64,000 nt of DNA from Bacillus manliponensis (GTDB taxonomy: Bacteria > Bacillota > Bacilli > Bacillales > Bacillaceae_G), in assembly GCF_000712595.1 (NCBI RefSeq), contig NZ_JOTN01000009.1:116638-180637 (forward strand), read 5' to 3'. A program made the position numbers and the translations under genes. The notes below the pieces were generated by a model. It did no database searches. It saw only the letters and a program-made list of their open reading frames with translations, and was not told where the DNA came from. Shown here piece after piece: positions 58,261-64,000 of the stretch (its first letter is position 1; each line of letters opens with the position of its first letter).

Positions 58261-58448
58261 ATATTATTTCTAGTGTTAGTGTGTTTGTTGTTGGATCCCT
58301 CGTTATGTTTTCAGGGATTTTTTGAGTGAACTGATAGTGTCTCAGTTGCTGGAGATGAAAATTTAAATATAGTAGGTGCAATTTTTTATATACTTACTCT
58401 TGCTAGTATATTGATTGTTACTTTACAGAGGAAGAAACAGTTATTTAG
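58255..58448 (+). pseudogene. Truncated copy of the DUF975 membrane protein gene
   Basis: The sequence follows 61788-61965 closely (ATTATTTCTAGTGTTAGTRT, then TTTGTTGTTGGAT and GCTGGAGATGAAA), carries frameshifts (GATTTTTTGAGTGAACTGATAG), and then jumps to the gene's last codons (GAGGAAGAAACAGTTATTTAG, ending at 58448). About 430 bases of the middle and all of the start are missing. The downstream region also matches (see 58460-58670 against 62455-62635). It cannot encode a working protein. Confidence 0.88.
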
Positions 58449-58502
58449 AAGAATATATTTTTATTTATACACAACAATATTGAAAACATTAAGGTTAATG
58501 CG

Positions 58503-58533
58503 AAAAAGCAACACGTTCGGTGTTGCTTTTTTT
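58503..58533 (+). terminator. Intrinsic terminator, copy of the one at 62480
   Basis: AAAGCAACAC and GTGTTGCTTT with loop GTTCG, then T; duplicated with the DUF975 remnant. Confidence 0.8.
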
Positions 58534-58683
58534 ATATGGGGATAGAATGATTACTAACCGTATTTTATGCTATATACCAATTGTTATTAGTGTTTGAAAA
58601 AAGGTGTACATTATATTGTATGCGAATTTAAGAGTAACAATATATGGGGTCTATTTAAAATATTTTTGGAAGGGTGGATAAGA

Positions 58684-58944
58684 ATGTATAGAAGTACAAT
58701 TAATATTATTTATGAAGAATTTGATAAAGATCATGTAATTCTTTACGTTGAAAAGAACGGAAGAAATATGTTTCTTACTTTTGGGTTATACGAGTTTGAA
58801 AATGAGATGGAATATTGGGATATACCAACTAAACTAGCAAATTATAATGGGAAAATGGGGTTTGTTTTTGATAAGAGTATTGATAGAACTATTTTAGAAA
58901 TGGAAATAGAGCGGTTTATAAAACATAATGAGCTAGATTTTTAG
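58684..58944 (+). CDS. Hypothetical protein, 86 residues, probable immunity-type gene
   Basis: MYRSTINIIYEEFDKDHVIL followed by YVEKNGRNMFLTFGLYEFEN: a small acidic alpha/beta protein. No family recognised. ATG 58684 has GGAAGGGTGG seven bases upstream; a longer reading from 58594 (TTG) would begin in a duplicated segment. It occupies the same place after a DUF975 copy as the gene at 62682 does after the second copy, but the two proteins are not alike, as expected for swapped immunity cassettes. Confidence 0.6.
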   Translation: MYRSTINIIYEEFDKDHVILYVEKNGRNMFLTFGLYEFENEMEYWDIPTKLANYNGKMGFVFDKSIDRTILEMEIERFIKHNELDF

Positions 58945-59041
58945 AAGACGGTATTGTGCAGTGTTTGAGTTAGTTATTCGTGAAATCGAAGTGCGGTAAA
59001 AGGATGAGAGCTTTTTCTATTTTGAAAGGAGTATTTGTACA

Positions 59042-59494
59042 ATGGTAATAACATTGCGTAATTATTCAAAATTAGGATCATATATCGTAATTAATAATAG
59101 TACTTATTTCATTACGGAAACGAAGGAGGGAGATACCATAGTACAAGGTGTAGGAGGATTTAGCGAAAATGGACAACTAGTTGGGGTGTATGTTGAAGAT
59201 AACACACTGTTTTTTCTCTACAACGGGCAATCGTTTAAAGAACCTATAGATGATTTAATTTGTACAAATAATTATGTTTCTAAATTGGAAAGGTGTTTTC
59301 GTATAAACATAAGAGAGCAGGACATTTGTAATATAGTTTATGAGCCGTTTATTGACCCAGGAATGATTCATTATGATGCGGATCCTGAAGAGTTTGACGT
59401 GCTGTTATACATAAGCGGATTATTGAAGGGTAGGGATTCGATGAGGAACTTTATAAAAGGGATGGAATTCACTAAAAAACAGAATGAGAATTAA
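59042..59494 (+). CDS. Hypothetical protein, 150 residues, probable immunity-type gene
   Basis: MVITLRNYSKLGSYIVINNS followed by a beta-rich stretch (GDTIVQGVGGFSENGQLVGV) and an acidic end. It is soluble and does not match a family I know. AAAGGAGTATT lies nine bases before the ATG. It directly precedes a toxin C-terminal fragment and a SMI1/KNR4 immunity gene, which makes an immunity role plausible by context only. Confidence 0.6.
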   Translation: MVITLRNYSKLGSYIVINNSTYFITETKEGDTIVQGVGGFSENGQLVGVYVEDNTLFFLYNGQSFKEPIDDLICTNNYVSKLERCFRINIREQDICNIVYEPFIDPGMIHYDADPEEFDVLLYISGLLKGRDSMRNFIKGMEFTKKQNEN

Positions 59495-59512
59495 CAAAGA
59501 GAGCCAGGATCA

Positions 59513-59683
59513 ATGATGGGGCTCCCAGGTAGTATGCATAAGGAATATTATAGAATATTGCATGGTTTAGTAGAAAATGATGGAAGTTTTAGAAGAGACC
59601 CAATGTTAAAAAAGCAATATGAAAATTTTAGGTCGAAGTATTGGAGATGGAGAGCTAAACAAATAAACAAAGCTGAATTGTAA
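59513..59683 (+). pseudogene. Polymorphic toxin C-terminal fragment
   Basis: A frame open from the preceding stop (59495) to 59683 codes for GLPGSMHKEYYRILHGLVEN followed by DPMLKKQYENFRSKYWRWRA. The PGSxHxxYY...L pattern and the basic WRW end look like the tip of a toxin nuclease domain of the LHH/HNH type. There is no ribosome binding site or secretion N-terminus, so it is the remnant tip of a larger toxin. The SMI1/KNR4 immunity gene follows after 15 bases, as in intact toxin-immunity pairs. Confidence 0.55.
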
Positions 59684-59698
59684 AAGGAGGAATTTTGA

Positions 59699-60148
59699 AT
59701 GAATAAAGAGGAATTAACCAATTTTATCAAGGTAAATATGGAATCAGATGACTTTACTGGTGGAGTAGATAAAAAACAGGTTAATTATGTTCAAGATACC
59801 CTACAGTTAGAATTGCCAGAAAGTTATAAGTGGTTTTTAATTAATTATGGATCTGGTGGGTTATTTGGTGTTGATATTTTAGGAGTGGCTAAGTCTAATA
59901 TAGCTTCTGTTGTTATTGAAACGGAGAGTTATAGGGATTTAGGAATGAGGGAGAATTTAGTAGTTATTGAGGATATTGGAGAATATGCTTATTGTTTAGA
60001 TACTAGTAATATGGAAAATAATGAGTGTCCAGTAATAGCGTGGGATAGACAAGGTGGACTTGATGACTACAATACAGCAAAGAATTTTTATGAGTTTTTA
60101 TCACAAAGGTTATTGGATGCAAAAGAAGCATGGGAAGAAGAGTTTTAA
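59699..60148 (+). CDS. SMI1/KNR4 (SUKH) family immunity protein
   Basis: A 149-residue acidic protein. LQLELPESYKWFLINYGSGG is the SUKH-family signature (LPxxYxxFLxxYNGG), followed by FGVDILG, YAYCLDTSNMENNECPVIAW and NFYEFLSQRLLDAKE. SUKH proteins neutralise nuclease and other toxins of contact-dependent or Rhs/LXG systems. AAAGGAGG lies eight bases before the ATG. The 56-residue toxin tip just upstream is its probable former partner. Confidence 0.88.
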   Translation: MNKEELTNFIKVNMESDDFTGGVDKKQVNYVQDTLQLELPESYKWFLINYGSGGLFGVDILGVAKSNIASVVIETESYRDLGMRENLVVIEDIGEYAYCLDTSNMENNECPVIAWDRQGGLDDYNTAKNFYEFLSQRLLDAKEAWEEEF

Positions 60149-60155
60149 TATAGAT

Positions 60156-60199
60156 AAATGACTTTGTTTAGCTTAAAGCTAAATAAGGTCATTTTTATT
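60156..60199 (+). terminator. Intrinsic terminator of the SMI1/KNR4 gene
   Basis: AATGACTTTGTTTAGCT paired with AGCTAAATAAGGTCATT, then TTT. Confidence 0.78.
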
Positions 60200-60402
60200 A
60201 TAAGAAGATTAATTGTTTATGATGAATAGAAGTTTTAAGTATTATTTGTAGGTTTCTTACTTTATACATGAGAATGGCCACGGAATTAACGAACTCGTAC
60301 AAGCTCGTAAGTTTTATTGAAACACTTGTCATGACATATAAAAGGTGTCATACTGTTACTGCAAAATTTACAAATTTATGTTACTTAAAAATATATGAAC
60401 TT

Positions 60403-60446
60403 AAAGCACTTGGTTGTCTACTAAAGGCAACGAGTGCTTTTTTTGT
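60403..60446 (+). terminator. Terminator-like hairpin without a gene before it
   Basis: AAAGCACT (60403-60410) and AGTGCTTT (60433-60440) with an inner GTTG/CAAC pairing, then TTTT. No credible gene precedes it; a 61-codon frame at 60268 has no ribosome binding site. It could end a lost gene or a small RNA. Confidence 0.55.
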
Positions 60447-60571
60447 GTTTTAACGTACATGTAAATTTCGCCATAATGTTAGTTGTTTATTTCTTGTTTT
60501 TTGGATAGTTTTTTCAAGAGATGTGATTAGCGGTCGAATTAAAAAAGTTAAAGTAAGAGAAGCATATGAAT

Positions 60572-60685
60572 GATTAGAAAGTGTACCTGTAAAGAAAGTA
60601 ATTTGTTGAGAAATTTTTAAAATATTGATTGGTCCGAAATTTTTAGTTATCTAGTGATATAATAGAGGTACACTTTTTTCTAATC
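60572..60685. repeat. Spaced inverted repeat around the candidate RNA promoter
   Basis: GATTAGAAAGTGTACCT (60572-60588) and AGGTACACTTTTTTCTAATC (60666-60685) are inverted copies differing by three bases in the A/T run, 77 bases apart. They bracket the TATAAT box at 60656. Confidence 0.5.
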
Positions 60686-60789
60686 AATTAATACACATAA
60701 CCCTTCCGGTTAATGAACTTTTACTCATCGATAGCTATTTAGATATCTTATTTTTGATGCGTAAACCATTAATTCTGAAGGTTTTTTTG
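60667..60789 (+). ncRNA. Candidate structured RNA of about 120 nt with intrinsic terminator
   Basis: An extended -10 box TGATATAAT (60653-60661) precedes a gene-free stretch that folds into a long hairpin: CCTTC (60702-60706) with GAAGG (60777-60781), TTAATG (60710-60715) with CATTAA (60767-60772), and an inner CATC/GATG pair, followed by seven T (60782-60788). It may be a small RNA or a leader that controls the DUF4257 gene starting at 60884. I do not recognise an Rfam family. Confidence 0.45.
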
Positions 60790-60883
60790 TGTACCTAAAA
60801 GGAAGTTGTTTATAGTATAAAATTCACTTAGTAATGTGCTTTTGTTGTTGTAGCCAAAATAAATTTCCGGAAAAGGGGTGTTT

Positions 60884-61225
60884 ATGTTGAACGTTATTTT
60901 AACGTCCGTTATCGTAGGTATGATTTCTGGTTTTGTTAGTCATTACATGACTAACAAAAAAATCGTAATGCCACGTAAAACAAAGCTTTATTTTCACCCT
61001 GGATTCTTAGGAGAAATGTTTGTCGGTAGCCTTGCTGCTATAGTTGGAGTAGCAATATTGGGTCCTCAAGAAACTTTAGATGTAATTAAAGTGTCAATAT
61101 TAGCTGGAATTTCTGGTCAAACATTTTTATTGCAAGAACGGATAAATGCTGAAGAGCAAAAAGTCGTGCAACAACAAAGAATCGACGAGATTGTGAAATA
61201 TATAGAAGATAAAGACAAGAAATAG
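60884..61225 (+). CDS. DUF4257 domain-containing membrane protein
   Basis: A 113-residue protein: two membrane stretches (NVILTSVIVGMISGFVSHYM and EMFVGSLAAIVGVAILG) and a C-terminal charged helix (LQERINAEEQKVVQQQRIDE). It matches the DUF4257 family as I know it from B. cereus-group chromosomes and plasmids; the function is unknown. ATG 60884 lies after AAAAGGGGTG; the in-frame GTG at 60878 overlaps that site. It is probably one transcript with the gene at 61319, 93 bases further. Confidence 0.75.
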   Translation: MLNVILTSVIVGMISGFVSHYMTNKKIVMPRKTKLYFHPGFLGEMFVGSLAAIVGVAILGPQETLDVIKVSILAGISGQTFLLQERINAEEQKVVQQQRIDEIVKYIEDKDKK

Positions 61226-61318
61226 TTACAAATAAATGTTGTAATGCATTGTATAATATATAATACAAGAGGGGAGAACTGACTATGTAGTCAAATCAGT
61301 TGAGTCGAGGTGAGCCGA

Positions 61319-61516
61319 GTGAATAAATGGGAAAAAGTATGTGGTTATCTCAGTGAAGAAGAACAGAAAGAATTAGTGGAGTGTTATCGTGAGTTAGAGA
61401 ATGCAAAATCTACAAAAGCTGTACGAATATACTCTGAAAGGATAATAGAGTTACTCACTAAGGTAAAGAACGGTATTAGTCATAAAGGCGAAGAGGCTGC
61501 AACGGTTAGCTTATAA
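61319..61516 (+). CDS. Hypothetical protein, 65 residues
   Basis: A small charged helical protein: NKWEKVCGYLSEEEQKELVE followed by CYRELENAKSTKAVRIYSER. No family recognised. It starts with GTG at 61319 (CGAGGTGAG upstream) or GTG 61310. It follows the DUF4257 gene and is closed by a very strong terminator. Confidence 0.6.
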   Translation: MNKWEKVCGYLSEEEQKELVECYRELENAKSTKAVRIYSERIIELLTKVKNGISHKGEEAATVSL

Positions 61517-61545
61517 CATAGTTTAGAAAAATAAAAAAAGCTGAT

Positions 61546-61600
61546 AAAAACTGCACCCCGATTGTTAGACACAGTCTAACAATCGGGGTGCAGTTTTTTA
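61546..61600 (+). terminator. Very strong intrinsic terminator
   Basis: Perfect 24-base arms (61546-61569 and 61575-61598; core CTGCACCCCGATTGTTAGA) with loop CACAG, and T at the end. A longer and more GC-rich stem than its neighbours. Confidence 0.9.
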
Positions 61601-61703
61601 ATGAAGTTAACTGTATATAATGTAAAATTTGGTAAAAATGTTACTATTTTCTATGTAATATTGTGAACTGGATAAGGGATAACAAATAAATGGAAGGAGA
61701 GAA

Positions 61704-62444
61704 ATGAAAGTGATTCGAGAGTTGAAAAAGATGGCCTTATCTTAATTGAAAGGTAGATGGGGATTAGGTGTAGGGGCATCATTTTTATATTATATTATTT
61801 CTAGTGTTAGTATGTTTGTTGTTGGATTACTCGTTATGTTTTCAGGAATCTTTTTGAGTGAATCTGTGAACGCTAGTTCTTCAGTTGCTGGAGATGAAAG
61901 TTTAAAGACGATAGGGGTAATTTTTTATATACTTACTTTTGTTAGTATGTCGATTGTTATACTAGTCGTAAAAAGCATTATGGACTATGGGTATTGCAAC
62001 CTTACATTGCGTTTAGCGAAAAAGGAATCTACTACAATCGGTAATTTATTTGAAGGATTCTACAGAAAGAATGTATTTCGATTGATAAAGTTAGCCCTTT
62101 TAATGTTTGTCTACACATTTTTATGGGGGCTATTATTCATTATACCAGGGATTATAAAGCTTTTCTCTTATTCTATGTCTTATTATATTTTGTTAGATAA
62201 TCCAGAATGTACGGCAAGTGAAGCAATTAAAAAGAGTAAGGAAATGATGAAGGGGCATAAATGGGATTTATTCGTACTATCTTTAAGTTTTATTGGATGG
62301 TTGATTTTATGTGTTATTATTTGGTTCTTTATAATCGGTATTCCATTTCTTTGGTTCTATCCATATTACTTTACAACAGTATCGCATTTTTACTTGAAGT
62401 TGGTGAATAAAGGTGCTGCTACGGAGGAAGAAACAGTTATTTAG
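61704..62444 (+). pseudogene. DUF975 family membrane protein gene with stop at codon 14
   Basis: ATG 61704 behind GGAAGGAGAG codes for KVIRELKKMALS, then TAA (61743-61745), then in the same frame LKGRWGLGVGASFLYYIIS and the rest of a normal DUF975 protein: four or five membrane helices (FVVGLLVMFSGIFL; LLMFVYTFLWGLLFIIPG), the family's SYSMSYYILLDNPECTASEA and KKSKEMMKGHKWDLF. One base change, CAA to TAA, explains the break. Translation might restart at TTG 61746. The function of the family is unknown. A damaged second copy lies at 58255. Confidence 0.87.
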
Positions 62445-62479
62445 AGGATATGTTTTTGAAAATGTTAAGGTTAATGCGA

Positions 62480-62509
62480 AAAAGCAACACGTTTGGTGTT
62501 GCTTTTTTA
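62480..62509 (+). terminator. Intrinsic terminator of the DUF975 gene
   Basis: AAAAGCAACAC and GTGTTGCTTTT (62480-62490, 62496-62506) with loop GTTTG. Confidence 0.88.
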
Positions 62510-62681
62510 TATAGGAATAGAATGATTATTAACCGTATTTTAATTACTATTAGTATTTGAAAAAAGGTGTGCATGATACTGTATGCGAATTTAATCGTAA
62601 CAAAACATGGGATCTGTTTGAAATATTTTCTATAATGTTGTTAAGTTAATATCATCTAGTGAATAAAGGAAGTGAGTTGCA

Positions 62682-62999
62682 ATTTTTATTAAATATGATG
62701 AATATGAATTGTTGGAACTTTTTTTGAGTGAACCAATCAGTATCGTAGATGATATAGAGGCAGGGGAATTTATTTATTCCTACAGAGATAATAAAAATTT
62801 TAGAGTGATTTTAACTATGGATGTTTATAAACAAGCATGTAGTCTCAGCGTAACATATAATGATTTCACCGTGTTTTCTGGTGATTTTAAGGAGGTTACA
62901 AGTATTAAAAAGGTTGAAAATGATATGATAATTAGCATTAACGATGATGAAAGAATAAAAGTTAAATTTTTAAAACAAGTAGGAGTGGAACTACTTTAG
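62682..62999 (+). CDS. Hypothetical protein, about 105 residues, with unusual start
   Basis: The reading frame is open from 62676 and codes for FIKYDEYELLELFLSEPISI, then an acidic beta-rich protein (NFRVILTMDVYKQACSLSVT; VTSIKKVENDMIISINDDER). No family recognised; size and acidity fit an immunity protein. The ribosome binding site AAAGGAAGTGAG points to a start at ATT 62682; the first ordinary start codon, TTG 62709, has no site. So it either uses ATT or has lost its start. Confidence 0.55.
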   Translation: MFIKYDEYELLELFLSEPISIVDDIEAGEFIYSYRDNKNFRVILTMDVYKQACSLSVTYNDFTVFSGDFKEVTSIKKVENDMIISINDDERIKVKFLKQVGVELL

Positions 63000-63096
63000 A
63001 ATTTTTAACGTTTTTAATTATAGATTTGTAAAATATATGGTAAATATGTACTGGAAAGTAACTAGTATTTCAACATAAAACAAAGGAGAGGGAACG

Positions 63097-63501
63097 GTGC
63101 TAACTAATACAACTGCAGACAAGGTATTCGATGAATTAATGATAGAAGGTGAGACTTATACTCATTACTTTTATGTAATGAAAATGGCAGCTCGCTCTGA
63201 ATATTTAACTTATCTTTTTGGTGCAATTGCTTCAAATAAACATTGTCTTGTAGGCTTCACCGATAAGAGAGTTTTATTCATAGAATTAAGCCCTACGACA
63301 GGTAACGCTACTGAAAATATCGCCTATTTAGACTTAGATGAAGTAGAGCAAGTAAGTGTAAAAAGAGGTCTTATTAAGTCTAATGTAACGATAAAATTAA
63401 AAGAGGACAAAGGGATACTTGAAATGAAACCGAACAGTTTCACAGTTGGTTTATCAAATCATAAAAAGAACTTAGTTAAATTGGAAGAATTGTATGGTTA
63501 A
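63097..63501 (+). CDS. PH domain-like protein (bacterial PH)
   Basis: A 134-residue protein of one pleckstrin-homology-like domain. SNKHCLVGFTDKRVLFIELS, then IAYLDLDEVEQVSVKRGLIK and VTIKLKEDKGILEMK, shows the strand pattern (xxLTxxRLxF ... xIPxxxIxxV) of bPH proteins. The role is unknown; such domains occur in stress and toxin loci. It starts with GTG at 63097, after AAAGGAGAGGG. A perfect palindromic terminator lies 118 bases after its stop. Confidence 0.75.
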   Translation: MLTNTTADKVFDELMIEGETYTHYFYVMKMAARSEYLTYLFGAIASNKHCLVGFTDKRVLFIELSPTTGNATENIAYLDLDEVEQVSVKRGLIKSNVTIKLKEDKGILEMKPNSFTVGLSNHKKNLVKLEELYG

Positions 63502-63618
63502 GTTCAGTGACAACTACGCAAAAAAATAACTGAATTTTTAGTTTTGTAGTGGTTTATATGAGTAGTGGATTTGAGTCAATATTTTGGACACAAAAAAGTG
63601 AAACTTAAGTAACAATTA

Positions 63619-63666
63619 ATACCATAAAAAAACCTCCAATATTGGAGGTTTTTTTATGGTATTAAA
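63619..63666. terminator. Bidirectional terminator, perfect 48-base palindrome
   Basis: Each arm has 24 bases (core CCTCCAAT/ATTGGAGG flanked by runs of A and T), without unpaired loop bases. It ends the bPH gene and the leftward gene at the window edge. Confidence 0.88.
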
Positions 63667-64000
63667 ATTTGATTTAAAAGGCTAGTATCATACTTATTTA
63701 AGTCTACAATATCTAACCCTACAAAACTCTCAAATTTTTCATCTGAGAAACAAAAATCAATCCCTTTATAATGAAACTTTTGATTCACCTCTTGCTCATT
63801 TAAGCGGAAAGAATAGACATCACCATCTTTAGTATATATCTGTGTAGAGCCTGCTAGTTTAGATAACTCTAAAGCGATTGGGCCAAATACCTCGATGCCA
63901 ACAATTCTATCCTGTTCATCGATATCTAACTCTAAGTATTCGTTTACTTCTAATTCATCAGTAAGCTGAATTTTATATTGAGCTGTTGAAGATAAAGTGT
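63655..64000 (-). CDS. C-terminal part of a protein with DUF2283-like segment, start outside window
   Basis: About 114 residues are visible: LTDELEVNEYLELDIDEQDR then IVGIEVFGPIALELSKLAG, which resembles the DUF2283 pattern (YxxLDIDxxGxIVGIEI), then an acidic tail (FHYKGIDFCFSDEKFESFVG). The stop TAA lies in the arm of the bidirectional terminator. The gene runs off the right edge; a function cannot be given. In context it may be another immunity-type gene. Confidence 0.6.

Noticed and set aside
60268-60453. 61-residue reading frame
   Set aside because: It runs through a terminator-like hairpin, has no ribosome binding site and an unlikely composition.

Overview
This window is a Bacillus cereus-group chromosome segment. 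The evidence is low GC, strong AGGAGG ribosome binding sites, the sigma-B locus with its rsbK/rsbM/rsbY regulators, an SLH-domain surface amidase, a Rap-Phr cassette whose signal peptide ends in HGHTG, and eight copies of a short repeat flanked by TTTAT that matches what I know of the group's bcr1 element.

Layout. 1-3.4 kb: leftward cell-surface polysaccharide genes (DHHW/PatB-like, MBOAT/PatA-like, O-antigen-ligase-like). 3.7-13.4 kb: metabolic and envelope genes (frameshifted Rpn nuclease, enoyl-CoA hydratase, MazG-like, M42 peptidase, SLH amidase, lipoprotein, AraC-type regulator, SulP transporter). 13.7-16.5 kb: an intracellular-type subtilase, a split sigma factor operon of the SigO/YvrJ/RsoA kind, a glutaredoxin and tRNA-Cys. 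16.9-23.6 kb: the most unusual module. It holds an ECF sigma/anti-sigma pair divergent from a cysteine-rich phospholipase-A2-like protein, a small secreted protein, an ABC permease fused to an M1-peptidase-like ectodomain, an ABC ATPase and a second permease. Three genes here and at 13.7 kb share a promoter-like motif. I regard this as the best candidate for an undescribed secreted-effector or antimicrobial system.

23.8-34.9 kb: the general stress region. yflT-, csbD- and glsB-like genes, a DUF2187 gene, rsbV-rsbW-sigB, rsbY, rsbM, rsbK and a tail of small stress genes ending in tspO. Six sigma-B promoters can be read directly. The bacterioferritin gene I expect between sigB and rsbY is absent. 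34.9-36.1 kb: rap-phr. 36.5-39.7 kb: small membrane proteins, two orphan immunity genes (DUF4274, Imm22) and a TerB gene split by a bcr1-like element. 40.1-46.1 kb: a sigma-54 activator with its binding sites, a textbook -24/-12 promoter and an operon of acyl-CoA synthetase, enoyl-CoA hydratase and GntP permease.

46.5-57.2 kb: a restriction/defence island with two consecutive McrB-type systems (MrcB-N/AAA plus DUF2357 nuclease; EVE-like/AAA McrB plus McrC), a membrane protein between them and a third predicted nuclease after them. 57.6-64 kb: a degraded accessory zone with a serine recombinase, a truncated second copy of a DUF975 gene, a toxin C-terminal fragment next to a SMI1/KNR4 immunity gene, other small probable immunity genes, a candidate structured RNA, and a DUF975 gene interrupted by a stop at codon 14. 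No rRNA, CRISPR array or complete transposon was seen. All identifications come from reading the sequence and recalling families; no database search was run.
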